Assembly: GCA_028564705.1 (NCBI GenBank)
Contig: JAPXFQ010002676.1
Span: 434,001-498,000 of the forward strand
Reading direction: 5' to 3'
From: Apricaphanius iberus
Lineage: Eukaryota > Chordata > Actinopteri > Cyprinodontiformes > Aphaniidae
Length of the DNA stretch: 64,000 bases
The notes beneath the pieces are model-generated. The model saw only the letters and a list, made by a program, of their open reading frames with translations. It did no database searches and was not told where the DNA came from. The position numbers and the translations under genes were made by a program. Positions 36,301 through 51,100 of this stretch are shown here, in pieces. The first letter of the stretch is position 1. Every line of letters starts with the position of its first letter.

Positions 36301-39300
36301 TCAGAGATGCTTGAACTCCATGGGGAAGTTTCCACAGTCTGCGTTAATTTGGGGAGAAACGTAATCTGCTGGTCTTGGTCCACTGTGCTTTATTAAGTCC
36401 AGAGTCAATGAAGCCGTCTGCCACAGATTTATGGAGATGCTGACTTTATTTTCCAGGAGTAGTTGGCACCTGCACACACTGCCAAAAGTACCAAAAACAG
36501 GTTTAATGACTGTGGGATTACTGTGCTTGATTGGCCATCAAACTCTCCTGACCTGAACCCCGTAGAGAATCTATGGAGCATTGCCAAGAGAAAATTGAGA
36601 CCGAACAGAACAGCTGAACCATCCTGGTTTTCCATAACACCTCAGCAGAGCCATAGGCTAATAGCATCAATGCCATGCCACATTGATTTAAAATCCTTGT
36701 TTTATTGATTTCATGCAATATTCTAATTTTCAGTTTTGATAAGCAGTAAGGCATCGTCATAATAGTTACAATAACTAAGGGCTTGAAATATCCTCCCTTT
36801 GCATGTAATGTATCTATGTCACATTTAGTTTTACCTCATAAGTTGAAATACTGAAATAAATTAACTTTAAACACAATATTCTAATATTTTGTGTTTCACG
36901 TGACTGACCAGGGTTGAGATCCACAGATCTAAATAAATTCAGCTGTTGTTCTGGGTGTAGGTTTAGGGTCATTATCCTGCTGGAAGGTAAACCTCTGGCT
37001 AAAGGTCATGTCCTTCAACTTGGTCTAGCAACCCTGTACTTGATGAAGATTTCCCACAGCATGCCGCCACCACCATGTTTCAAAGAGGAGATGCTATGCT
37101 TAGGGTTGTGTGAAGTGTTAGTGTGTTGCATGTCAGTCAAAAAGTAAAATTTTGATTTCAGGTTTTCAATCTACACGTAAAAACAAAAAAATTGCCAGCA
37201 AATGGATATTTTGTGCCGGAAATGAAGAAAAAAGTTAAATAAATTTTAATGATGTGAGATAACAAAAACTAGAATTGGATTGTCAGTAAGGTTAAAGCTG
37301 TTACAACTTGTCTAAAACATTTTGTCTTCTGGAGTATGGGAAAGCAAACTGTTCCAACACTGCAGAAAAATTTAACAGAGTCAAGAGGAGAAAACCTGCA
37401 CAGAAATCGTTCTTTCAGTGTTGCCTACCCGACCATGTGAACCATCAGGATGATGTAGAAGACAATAAAAAGGTTGTGTGTGTACCAGAAGATCTCATAG
37501 TTGGACACTCTGAAATTAACAAAAAGAAGAAACACAAAAAAAAACAGTCACAACAAACATGATCAGCTTGAAACAAAAAAAATCACAAGACTAGTACGAG
37601 TAAAGTGAGTGAAGAGAAAAAAAAAAGTATACCTTGTTTAAACTTTGGAAAAGATTTCAGAGGTTAATGGGTCATTACAAACAAAACCCCCTCCATTTAA
37701 ACTACAAAACATCTAAAACCCTCTGCTGCTTTACTGAATGCAGCATTTTCTTAGTGGTTAAAACTGGGACAAATAACTGATGCATGATCATCTAATATAC
37801 CACTGAAAAAATAAGATCATAAATACTAACCTCAGATTAGATTATTTATTGTTTTATTGATTTTTTTGGCCTTATTTGCTGGTGTTAAACTAAAAAAAAA
37901 AAAAAAAGAATTTAATTAAACCTTTTCAGAAACAACCAGAAATAAAAAAAAAACCTGCGCATGATGTGAGGAGAAAAAACAATAATTTGTTTATTGGGAC
38001 TATTGTCTGCTTACGATTATCATTAAGAATGGCAGGGTGATACAATTTCCAAAGATTTAAATCGACTTTGAAAAAGATTTTTTTAATAAACAAACAAAAA
38101 ATATTTTAAAATCAGATATCTGTAAATAAGGGGAGGACTTTTAGAATTTACTTAGAAAGGGATTTTTTCCTGTTCTGCTACTGAAAAAGAAGAGCTTGAG
38201 CTGAAGTGTGAAATATCTTTCTAATGTATCTGACTTAAAAAGACACTCTGTTAACTTTGCAGATATGTGCCCTCTGTCGCTCTCTCAAGACTCGCGTCGT
38301 AATATAAATATCGTAAAAACAAATCCCGATGGAGCGCTCCTGAAGAAGTGTGCTGACGCTTTTACAAGCTCGCCAGACAAAACAACAAAGAATCAAACTA
38401 AAGGCGTGTCAGATGGTAAACCGTCAAACAGTTTTCCCGGCACTGTATCACATCATCATGCCCAAATAACCCAGAAGCAATCATTTATTACTTACCAATC
38501 CAGTAGCAACATGGTTAGTTCAGCATCAATACATCCTGCAGTATCTCTAATGTCTCACTCACAGTGGCTGACCACACAACAATGAAACGTTGTAACACTG
38601 GGTTTTACAAACTAATCCTACTTGACCTAAGCTGAGTAACCGTTTGACAGAAAAGATATTTCACACCAGTGAAGGGAAGGAAGTTTTCTCTCACCATCGT
38701 CTCCCAGCCTTCTGCTCTATGAGTGAGCAGGCAGCAGGAACTGCAGAAGGCGCACTGTTATCGAGGATTGCATAACAGGGAAACAGCCTGGTCATGAGCT
38801 GCAGCGTACCGCTCAGCAGTTCAGCATAATGCAACAATCCTCACCCCCAATTCAAAACAGGCGCAGCACTGATGTGCCCCGGAATTAATCATCATAACGA
38901 GCCTTTTACAGCAGTGACGCTCTGGCAGCTTTCAGCTCTTGCAGCCCAGTTCCTTTTCCTCCCTTCTTCTGATAGCGTCTTCTTTGGTTTCTTTGGTGGA
39001 GCTGCCATGGCTCAAGTCTCAAAACCAAGGTTTTTTTTATATCATTAGGAAGCGCCTAGCACGCTGTCATAAAGCGAAACTCAGTCAGTACATCCTTTGA
39101 AGCAGTCCTTGAATGAAATGTTCTATGGTGCGGTAAACAACAGGAGGACCCTCGTATGTAGTGACAGCACCAAAAACAAACATCAAAAATGGTGTTGTGT
39201 GACATAAACGTTTCAAAAACATGTATTTTTATGGTGGTAAAAGTTACAGAGTGGGTCTTTAAAAGTCAAATATAAATATCGGGGGTTTTACCCAAAATCC

Positions 39301-42300
39301 TAAGGTTTTGTTCTTTAGAATGTTCTAATATACATCCATATACCATCTGCTGAATGGAAACACCTTGGGCCAGAATCATTCTCCGCTAAATAAGCTCCTC
39401 CTCACCTTCATTTCAAGTCTTTTCTGTAAGCAAACACATGGAGACTGAAACTATGTTGTTTCATGAAACGTTTAAAATTAAAAGTAATGCAAAAGATCAT
39501 AATGTATGCTGACATGACAGTACCTCTGTGACTCTTTGTTTGGGTTTCCCTCTAGTGTGCTGGAGCCATTATTCCAACACTCCAACCACTTTGCCAGACT
39601 CTAATGTTAACCCTTACATGGTCTGGAAAAAAACCTCTTATTGTTGCTCAGTAAAGGAGCAGGAAGCCACACAAACACACTAAGGGCGCTTTCACATGGT
39701 ACGGGAGTCCGTACTCGGGTACGGTATTTGGTCAAAATCCACTTATTTCGTACCATGTGAACACAGACTGTACCGTGCCAGAATACGGCCAGAGAGACCT
39801 GCCTTGGAGGTAGTATCCGAGTCCAGGTACGAGCGGCCACGTATCATGTGAACACAACCCGTACTCTGGCCGTACTCAAGACAATAGACGCGCTCCATGC
39901 GGAAATGACGACACCGCCGGCCGAAATTACAGAATCACCTCGCGACCATACAAATACCAAAACAACGCTATTCAAGCATCCCACAGCAACACAGCAGGTT
40001 ACAAAACGGCGGGTTTACTACAACACTCACCCTGTAGATGGCTTCAGGTAGCAGCTGACCAGTAGACCAGTTTGTTTACATTCTAGGCTGTCGCTCGTTT
40101 TATGACGTCGGTACTTCTCACTCCCTTGTTTGTTGGAGAACTAAGACTTATTTGTATACCGCCACCTGCTGTTTATTTGTAGTAAAAGACTGAATCCCAA
40201 TACGGGCAGAGATCCGTGCCATGTGAACAGAAAAAATTAGCATTTTCTCTGGCCGTTTTCTGGTACGGCCACACATGTGAAAACGGCCTAACACTCTGTC
40301 CTCTCCACAGAGAGGGTGACCCACAGTGACCCAAGTAATGACAGAGCGGTAACGTCAGTTAGCATGCCATCCTCTTCACCATCCATTGCACATGATGACC
40401 CACCAACTTTAGCACAAAGCATAGATAACACAAGTAGGACAACGCATACATTTAGCCAGGATAAAACTGATATGCACTTTTAAGAGATGCAGTGAAAAAT
40501 ATGTCTATAATCAGAATCTGATCATTTTATTTTTATTGTTCCCCTAATCGGTGGGAACATACTGTTTGGTCTAACTAACAGGAAAATGTTAAATAAATAA
40601 ATCAGAAACCTTCCCAAAAATATCTGATCATTGGATCTCTAATAATTTTGCCCAGAAATAAACAAATACCTTAGTTTTTTTTTGCTGTTTTTCTGTACAT
40701 GAGCACCAACTCTAGTCACATAAATTATGATTTATTTAAGCATACCGAACGCAGTGGGAGGAGGATATGAACATCAGGAGGAGGATGAGAACCAGCAGGA
40801 CACCAGTGACTCCAGGGACTGAAGAGAACCATCATGTCATAGAGGGAAGATAAAACAAACAACGTTAACATCCAGTCATCAGTCTCTTTAGCAAGAACTG
40901 TCTTGTTTGCTTTGGCAAGGTTTACATGCACAGCCTCTGATTACGAACACTAAATGTCACTTGGATAAAAGAGTTTTATTCAGTTGCAAATATAATATCA
41001 TATTGATGAGACTTTCGTTCTTTCATATTAGGTCCCCCAACACTGCAGTTATATTATTGGTCAAAGTCTAATTACGAGAACATTTTAAAGGACTTATATC
41101 ATGCAAAATCAAGTTTTTGGCGTTTTCAACCATCTGGTAATGCAATTGTCTCATAACAAACACCCACAGAGTGGTTTTTGGCTTAATTCACGCATGTCTG
41201 AGTAATCCTCTTGAATTCTGCTCTCTGAGCAGCTGCCCCTTCCTCTTCTAGAAAACGACTTTTTGAGTGTTCAACTAGTGACATCACTGGTTGAAAACAA
41301 GGGAGATAGAGGTGTCTGCACCGCCCCTTTTTTTGGGGGGGGGGTTTACTTTCTCTCTGAAAATGCCCGTTTGGATACGTGGATTACAGGATTTTATTCT
41401 ACATTCCTAAAGAACAGCAGCTGGATCAAAGAACAAAGACGCCTGATGGACAGAGAAGTAAGTGGCTACATGCTAATGCTAATGTGGGTTAGCCATTTAT
41501 CAAGTTGCTTAATTCTTGGTTAATTCACTGATCTGTGGCATCTCAGAATGTTCAGTAAATGGGTGCAAACACCCAAGACTTTTTTTATATACTGGGCTAG
41601 AAAGATTTGCTTACTGGACGTAGGTAGTTGTTTTCGGGTCCGTCTAAACCCTGGAGATTTAGCAACTGAAATAAGCTTTCTTGACTCCATTTTTTTACCA
41701 AAAGATAAATAAATAAACCAAATGTCTGAGCCTTCAGTGTAACAGAGTTTCATTGTGGTAGTTCGTGCTTTTCAAATTCATTGTCAGAATACTGTTTGAG
41801 ATAAGCTCAGCACTGTTTCTCCTAGTCAGTGCTGCTGCAGCTCGACACAAGAGGAGCGGAGCACGCGGGGAATGGCGGGGTCAATGGAAGTTTGAGGGAT
41901 GCAGGAGACGGGATTATAGAGAAACGAGCCGTTTTACTTCATGGTCCAACAATAACTACAGGATACAAGTTAAATTTTAGGACAAATTAATACTGTATAA
42001 CACTAATGGTGACATTTTAGCATATACGTCTGTCCCAGAAGTTGAAAGCTGTAAAATACCATGAAATAGTCCCCTTTGAGCGTTGCTAAAGCCTGAATCC
42101 TTCTTTGTGAAAGACTGTAGCTCAAAATTGTTCAATACTCCTTACTTTTTTAGCTTTAAAGTAATCTTAAATTTTTTACCAACATAACATGACTTTTCAG
42201 GGTGGAACCATCAAAGTCACTTGGAGGGATATTATGATTATATTGCTGGAAAGGGGGCCTCACAACCTCCAAGACTTGAAGTTTCCTCCCCACCAGTGAA

Positions 42301-45054
42301 AACATGCAAAATTAGTTTGATTGCTGCACTGACCGTAAACGTTTTTTTTTTCAGTGATTATTGGGAATGTTTTAAATATATTTCTACATTTTTTAAATAA
42401 AATATAAACATAAATCGATTTGTTTTACAATACTAATACTCCTTTTACATTGTTTTCTTATCTTTTGAAAGACGCTGGTCTCAATTCCTGACAAAAAAAT
42501 CTAACTACTTATTTGAATAAAAATATTATATTTCTAAATCTGACAGGGATATGAATAATTTCAGATTTAACTTTAACATTGGTATACCATAAAATCATTC
42601 TAAATATATCTGTTAAATATGGTTAATATCAGCATACTTCACATGGTGTAATTAGACTTTTTCCTTACAAATGACATTTTCAGGGTAAGGAAATTAGAAG
42701 ATGCTATGTTTTTCTGATATTATGATATTACTATATAAGTAAAGTTACTTTAAAAATATGTTAAAATAATCCAATTTCCTGTAAGTGCATCAACCTGTGT
42801 CTAAACAAACCAAAGAATAAAACAAACAACAAAGCTTAGAAGAGTGAGCCAAAACCTTGACCTTATGCATCAAACTGTATAAATAAGAGTTGCTCTTCTT
42901 ACTTGTTGTGAAGATGATCCGCTTGGGGTCCTGGGAAGGAAATTAAAAAGAAACAAGTCTGTAGTCTTCATTATCCTGTTATCTACATTAATGCTTGTGA
43001 GAGCCACCTTGAACAACAACACAGCGACGTCAGCACTTTGAGGAGAAAACAGTCTGCTGAGTTTTTTCTAAAACTCAATATCAGAGCAGCATTTATGTCC
43101 TCATGCAGATCTTAAACTAGTAAGACTTCAAATAAAATAATAATTCCCAACAGATCACACTAATGAAGGTTGTTTCTGATTGAGGAAGTCTTAGTTAGAT
43201 GCTTTCAATTGTGAGGTCAATGGATGCTCAAAAGGTTTATGTAGCTTTTAGAAAAGTATTTCCCTTATTTCTAACAGAAGATAATCAGCTGTTTATTCAG
43301 TCTTCTACTTTTCAACATGGGGTGAGACTCCAGCAAACGACAGAGACCCAAACATACCCGTACTACAGCAATGTTTCTCTTTATTCATCTTCTAAAGAGA
43401 TACATTCTGGATTTCTTGGGATTAGGAATAATTTGTAATTGTTTTAAAAAACATTTAGCTAATTTACCACAAAGACTCATGTTAGCATTAAAAATTACTA
43501 CCAGTAATAACCAGAGTCAAGTCCATAAAAAGGGGTTAAAAATCTACCACAAAATGTACAAATTTGGGGAGAAATGTATCTTTAGATCGTAGCAGCACTC
43601 CCGCAGGAGAAGAACCTACTCTGTATCAGGGAGCGTAATCTACCTTATTCAGCCCAGTTTTCTGATCCCTTGAGCGAAATACAGAACAACAGCTGAAATG
43701 GATCAAATGTTTTTAGGTAGGCTAAGTTCTAGAAAAACAACCTTCAGGAACCGTAAGTGCTTTAAGGTTCTAAAAATTGCTTAAAATATCACCTTCATAG
43801 TCTTTTTCATTGATGTTTTTGAAATATTGTAAAACATTTGCAGAAAAATCCTTAAAAATCTGACAAATGGCAGTGAATTAGAGACATTTCTATTCAAACA
43901 CTGAGCTGGAAATTGCTTTTATCTATTTTTAAAATGATTAAGTAGAAAATACTCTGATGTGTTTTAAATTTTACCACTTCTTATATGTTATTTTATTATC
44001 AGGGCTGTTACATTTATTACATATGCAGAAGATATAAAAATATATATTTCTTTTATTTTATATTATTATGGTTCTTAAAGCGAAATTCACATCATCCAAG
44101 AAATTGGTATCAGAAAAATAAAATTAGCTTGGCAAATTGCTTACAAAAAGGTCCTAGTGTTGCATCTCTAGATATATACATGCATTTGAAGAATTTTACA
44201 ATGTATACATGCTTTTTTAAAGAACATGATTTGATGTTGGAAATGCTGCTGCAATATTTAAGTTGCCTTTAGGTGACTCTTTACCTCTCCTCTGTAGCGG
44301 GCCAAGTTGAGGGCAGGAAAGTCATCTGAGTAGCTCACACTGAAGTTGACCACATTCACCATGTGGGCTAAAACATGCACAACTGCAGATGATGAGAAAG
44401 TATACAATCAACAAATATCTTAGTGAAAGGACAAAGTCGCAGAGACTGAAAAGACCTGCCAGAGGTACACACATTTCTTTGTCTATTCAGCAAAATTGCA
44501 GCACAGCTTAAACAGATACTTCTTCCTGACATCACAGGCTAAGAACGTTGCCGTTCAACAGCTGATGGAATTAGAGACTGTAATCATGACACACAAGGGG
44601 CTTTTTCTCTCCCCCACATCCTCTCCCACTTCCACTGCCTTCCACACATAGACTGTAAACACCCCCTCCCTCTCTCTTTCTTCTCACAGTATCTGTCTCT
44701 TTTCCATCCTGCTTCCTCACAGTCCACAGTGTCATTGGTCAACTGAGAATACAGAGCTTATGGGAATGTGTGTTATTACAATAGGTGAAGAGGTGCATGG
44801 TTTTGATTAAGAGCAAAGCTTACAGATGATGTAACAGCAAAAAGAAAAAGCAGACGCAGTTTTTTGAAGTTTCAAATGTTTACTGACATTTACTGACTTC
44901 CAACTTGGGCTGCACACCAGCAGGAAACATGGAATTGTGATTATATTGCTTAAAATTTCCATGACGAAATAAGTTATGATTAACTGGAATTTTTCCCTGG
45001 TTCTTTTCTTTGTTTTCCATCATCAAAGCGTCTTCCCTACTCACGATATATATA

Positions 45055-45109
<55 letters not shown>

Positions 45110-48100
45110 ATTGTAGTATAGAGGGATTATAAGTCTATGTCATTCCCTGCTCTGCTGCACATGTCGTGTGCACAAAGAGATCGTGTGTTGTTGTGTTGTT
45201 GTGCTGTTGGTTGTACATATCACATTGATAAAAACAACAACAAACCGTGCAAGTTCGATAAAATTACATCGACTCTAACCCCTTTCAAAGCAAAGAAGAG
45301 ATATCTTTGGTAGAAAGCAATCAGAAGAGACAATTGGAATGAGCAGATGATCAAAAATTCGACAATTTGCAGCGATAACTTCATATCAGGCAAGTCTTGG
45401 CAAGCTGGTCACGCTACACTATTTTGTGGTCACTCAAAGTGACTGACGGGGTCAAAATAAAAATCCTGCCGTAATCTATTTTTACCCCTCAGTATTTAAA
45501 ATGATAATAATTACATAATATTTGTCATTTGCTTTAATTATTATTCAATCATACAAAACAAACTGTGAGCAGATAAGGAGGCTAATTACGTATAAATCAT
45601 TAACATTTCACCTGCTGTGGCCTGAACACACGGCATGGAGCACTGAACTGCGCTTCCACTTATAGATGTGGAATCCATACCCTGTTGCCTCATATTTCTA
45701 TAACTGAAATGATCAGAATTTCTCAAGTCTGAATGGCAGCTTTTACGATGCTCCTGCGGGAGGAAATCCCCACATATGTTCCCTTTGCATCAGCTGTTAA
45801 ACTGCAGCGATCTGTCAGGCTGTGTCTGGTCCAACACGTTGTCAGCTTGTCCAAGTCAGAGATGATGCTCAGATGCAGATCTCACGGGAACGTTTTATTG
45901 AATAATTAGCTACATGAACTTTGTGCTTAAAGTTGAAAATGGCTGCACGTCTAAACGAAGTGGTCAGGGGTAGGATTTGAAATCTGTCAAAATGAGTTGG
46001 CTTTCACATCCTTCCTTGGCTGTACAAAATAAAACACAAAAAAACAGCCAACACAAAATGTTCATATGAAGCAAACTTGGTACAATTTATATATTTTTAA
46101 ATTATTTCTGGCAGGCTATATAGGATAGGATAGAAATATTCATGGTGCGTTCAGACCGCAAGCTTTGTTAGCATCAAGCAACGCTCATAAAGCGACTAGT
46201 TCGACACATACAGAAGATACATTTTTAAGCTGAAGCTCGTAGGCGGGCCTGTCTCTGCTGGATGTTTTAAACATTCGTGGATCGTGCTTGGCTAGGCAGC
46301 GTCGACATCGGGCAACGTCACTACGGCTACGTCCACACTAAGCCGATAAGGTTATATGGGGAGTTAGACGCCTAATGTTATCCACTCAACACGAGCATTA
46401 CGCCCCGTTTAAGGTCCCATGATTGCGCAATCCCATACCGACCTGTGCAAATACTGGGCATGCGCGAAAAGACGCACGAAAAACGCGTATAATCTACGTG
46501 ACGCCAGCGCCTACATAATATAAACAAGAAGCTCAACAGCACAGTACATATCTGCTTGTCCCGTTAACCGAAGACAACAATAGCTGCTCCGAAGAAGAGA
46601 GAGTTTTTGGTGTGGACAGACGACGAGATCGATTTATTACTCTTCGCTGTTGTCTTTGTCTGTAGTGTCGTATTGTTATTGACGCAGCATTCATTGACGC
46701 CGCTTCCTTTCATTATCCGGGGAAGCTGTCCACACTAGCTCGCTTAGCCGTTGAATTAAGATTTACACGGCTCTCTTACCCCGCTAAAAGTTATCCGGCC
46801 ACAGACCTTAAACGACGCCGAGTTAGTGTGGACGATAGGGGGGTGTAGACTAAATAATTATACGTTTAAGGCATCATCTGGCTTAGTGTGGACGTGGCCT
46901 ACAGTGAGACGCTCTGATTGGTAGCCTTCCTGCGTCAAGAGCGTTAGGACCATCAAAAGTTTAACTAGCTGAACTTCTGCGTTGCTGGCGTTATGAGCTT
47001 GAAACACAGGAAAAGCTGGAAAAGTTGACGGAGCCAAAGTTCACAATGCGTCACAGAGTGCAATGCTCCTCCAACGGCCTCCATCATAGACATAACATGT
47101 AATCTAGATGCTGCTGACGCTGACAAAGCCTGTAGTCTGAATGCAGCATCACTCTACATTTTGGGGAAAATAAAGTTAAAAAGCCCCATTGTACTTATTT
47201 GTTGCAGTATGATTATTGTTGTTTTCACTATAAGCTGAAATATCATATGCTCCCGAACTCAGTATATATTCCCTACGCTATTTGAATGCAGCACAGCTCC
47301 AGCTCAGTGGCTGCCTTTTTCACTCTTCCTCACTGTGGGTGCTGAGAGAAGTTTTCCTCTGTTTATTTCTGTTTATTATTGTAGGTAAATGTCAAAAGGT
47401 GAGTTTCTATGCCTTTATTATATAGTGTAAAATACGGTTAAGCATATTTGTTGAAGTGTACCCACATTAGAACAGTGTTTAACCTGCTTTGCTGATTTGA
47501 TTTTAAGAGTCCTACAGCTATGGAGGTTTGAATTATCCCGCAATTACGTCAAACGTAACTAGGACCTATTTTCGTAAAGATCGTCACGACTCTTCAACTA
47601 ATATAGCCGACCTCCGATCACTGAAAAATGTGAAAATATCAGCCTGATCCGATCTTGAGATCGGGACATCTCTAATATAAGTATTGGGATGGCTGATTTT
47701 TGTCTAAATGTTTTTGTGTGGCTTTAATTCTCTCTCAGAAAATAAAAATGTCCAACAGTCAGTGGTCAGTAATCATGATAAATAATAATCACAATATGCT
47801 TTAATTTTAACTCTGCTCAGCTGGTGCCTGTCTCCAGCTGTCAATGGGTGAGAGGTCGCCAGTCTATCGTAGCCCATGCTATCAATGTTTCTTAATTAAT
47901 TAAATAATGTCGGTAAAGTATGTTGGTGTGTGATAGTTTCAACTGCATGGCTGTTGTTTATCATCATTGCTAATAAATTAATCATGTCCAGATCTGGATA
48001 CCTCTGTGCCCAACATCTGATCTTGATACTTGTCTCAGAGCTGGGGTGGTGGCATTTTTTTTAAACTGCTCATTTATTTTTTTTAACTATGCTAAGGAAG

Positions 48101-51100
48101 AGGCTCTTTCTGAGTTTTCATCAGGTTTAACAGATTTAAAGTACTTTTAACTATGACTCTAAAGAATTGTGTAAGATTTTGGTTACACCCTATAAAATGT
48201 TCTCTTTCATAACTCAAGCCCCCATCTTTACATCTACTTTCGTGACGGGTCACCCACCCAGCTGCTGCTAAAACTGATTTAAGCTTGAGTAATCATGAAG
48301 AATGTACTTTCCACATGCATCCTTTTCACTTTTCCAAAATGAAGTCAATAACGTGATTGATTGGCTTCAAAAGACCTTCTTTCTTCCTGCTGCTTCTCCA
48401 AAGAAAGGAATATATTTAAAATAGTGTTGAAGCTACATGATGGAGCATACGGTCTGATTTTGATTAAAATATTTCTCACATGACTCACCCGCTTTAAGGG
48501 AAGTATAATACATCTACACATGCTGAATGAGAGAATGAAGTTTGTTAATCTCAGTGACATAACGTTAATTTACTATTAAATTTTTTTTCACTTGTTTTTA
48601 GTTCCTTATGCCAGTTTTATTTCTTTAAAATAGTGATGTAGACGATTATAATCCAACAAAAATTGTAACATTATACATTTGGCCTTTAATAATTATCATA
48701 AATTCATAAATTATCTTACAATTATGAAGAGTTGAACTAGGAACACACAGGATAATAGCTCTATCGAGCCAACCATTCCCCAAGCTCTTAGTAGTGATGA
48801 CTTCATGCAATTCTTTATAAATAAAATAGACTCCATAAAAAATAAGATAAATGGGAACCTTCCCAATATGCTTGATTCCTCCCTAGTTAATGAGGCAACA
48901 TCAAAAATGGTTGAACCTAATATACGCTTAAACTGCTTTAATGCAGCCGAACCTTCTGATGTACTAAAATTATTAGCTTCATCTAAACCTTCAACTTGCG
49001 TTTTAGACCCAATCCCAACTAAACTCTTAAAAGAAGTTTTCCCTCTGATCGCTGCTCCAATTTTAGATATAATGAATCTATCCTTAGTCAATGGATATGT
49101 ACCACAGGAGTTTAAGATTGCTGTAATTAAACCTCTACTTAAGAAACCATCTCTTGATCAAAACGACTTAATTAACTATAGACCGATATCTAATCTTCCC
49201 TTCTTATCTAAAATTCTTGAGAAAATAGTTGCACACCAGATATGTGAGCATTTAAACAATAATGAGCTGTTTGAGAAGTTTCAGTCAGGCTTTAGAGCTC
49301 ATCATAGCACTGAAACAGCTCTGGTGAAGGTTACTAATGATATTCTCATAGCCTCAGACAATGGACTGGTGACCATTCTGGTCCTGTTAGATCTCAGTGC
49401 TGCCTTTGACACTGTTGATCACAATATTCTCATAGAAAGGCTTCAAAGTGTCGGTATAATAGGAACAGCACTAGGTTGGTTTAAATCTTATTTGTCTAAC
49501 AGATTTCAGTTTGTTCAGAGTAAACAATAGATCTTCCTCAACCTCAATAGTTACTTGCGGAGTACCACAGGGTTCAGTGCTTGGGCCGATTCTCTTTACT
49601 ATATATATGCTTCCTATTGGTAAAATAATTAGGCAGCATGGGATAAAATTCCATAGTTACGCAGATGATACACAGCTATATCTATCCATAAATCCTGATG
49701 AATCCAATCAGTTAGGTAGACTACAGGCATGTCTGGAAGACATAAAAACTTGGATGACTCTAAACTTCTTGCTTCTGAATTCTGATAAAACAGAAGTTGT
49801 CGTCTTTGGACCAGAAGCTCTGAAAAAGAAACTACTTAGTCAACCCCTTCACCTAGACGGCATTAAATTAGCCCTCAGTAATAAAGCAAAAAACCTCTGT
49901 GTCATTTTTGACCAAGATATGTCATTTAGATCTCACATTAATAGAGATAGATAGAGATAGATTAATGTAAGCCAAGTAGAGAGTGTTAGTAGCTAGGTCT
50001 CCTAGTAGCTAGGAGACAGGTTAATGTTAGTAGTCAGGTAGAGTGTCAAAAGCTAGGAAGAGATAGGAAGAGGTAGAGTAGCTAGGTAGAGATAGGTTAA
50101 TGTAAGCCAGGTAGAAAGTGTTAGTAGCTAGGTCTCCTAGTAGCTAGGAGACAGGTTAATGTTAGTAGCTATGCTGCTTTAGGCTAGGCTGTTGGAGGAC
50201 ATTATTAGGGTCTGTTCCTACTTTCTCTCCTACTTCTCCCCAACTGCATGATGTGCTGTCAATTCAAGCGCTAACCTGTTTTCTCTTATAGTAGGTGCTC
50301 CTGACCCGCCCTGCTTGACGACCCTGACTAAGATGGCATTGCAGTGACGGAAAGTTCTCCACGTCCTGCAACAAACTTCTGCATCAGTTCTGTTGCTCTT
50401 TCTGTGTCTCTGTTCTGTGTCTCTGTTCTGTATTCTCCAAACCACAGACGGTCTCTGCAGATGACCGCTTGTGCTGAGCCTGGTTCTGCCGGAAGTTTCT
50501 TCCTGTTAAAAGGGAGTTTTTCCTTTCCACTGTTGCTTCGTGCTTGCTCGGTGTGAGGGATTGCTGAGAATTACACGACGCAATCTTCTGTGGTTCTCTA
50601 ATTTCTAAATTAAACATTGTATTGTAATAACTCTTCTTGTAAAGTGCCTTGAGATGACATCTGTTGTGAAACGGCGCTATATAAATAAACTGAATTGAAT
50701 TGAACTATGTCAAATTTACAAATGTTTGTATGGAAAGGAAGGCATCATCTGCTTCCTGGAAAACAATCAACAACCGTAAAGAGTCTTTAGTCAGCAGATG
50801 TTTAAACAAAACCAAGACAGCAGAGGAAAAGCTCACAGCAGGCAGCTTTGTGTGCAGAATGCTGGATTTTGTTAGTGTTGGTGCGTTTTTGTGTTTGAAC
50901 CTAATATCCAACTAAAAATACAATAATGGAAACCAGATTTAAAACACAGAAAGACAGACAGGCAACAAAACATGGGTGAGTCAGAGGAATAAGTCTGGAA
51001 ACTTGAGCCCTAGTGGAGGAACAGCTGTCTGGGACTCCCTTAATGTCATGAGAGGAGACACAAAACACAAACCTGAGCTGATAAAACACATACAGTGATG

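Larger units (their letters stand above)
35500..36898 (+). mobile_element. Tc1-like transposon with long inverted ends, broken
   Basis: The left end (about 35520-35690) and right end (about 36690-36890) align in inverted sense over ~200 bp, for example AAAATTAG and AATATTG. A transposase relic on the + strand has an N-terminal part at 35976 ([20 protein letters not shown]) and a catalytic end at 36463-36600 with [17 protein letters not shown]. Most of the middle of the transposase is lost and frames change. A separate MITE interrupts the left end at 35687-35848. Confidence 0.75.
48725..50705 (+). mobile_element. L2-type LINE, 5'-truncated
   Basis: Lacks the endonuclease. The RT runs from about 48805 with motifs [58 protein letters not shown], then [13 protein letters not shown] and SYADD. 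The reading frame shifts once near 49515-49530. The coding part stops at FRSHINRD and runs into a tandem-repeat block (49945-50195), then the untranslated 3' tail with AAAGTGCCTTGAGATGACAT and AAATAAACTGAATTGAATTG. Inserted in nox4 intron 4, opposite to the gene. Confidence 0.88.

Noticed and set aside
38208..38585. 125-codon open frame in nox4 intron 7
   Set aside because: Ser/Thr-rich with no recognisable domain, no splice signals placing it in a transcript and no family match that I know.
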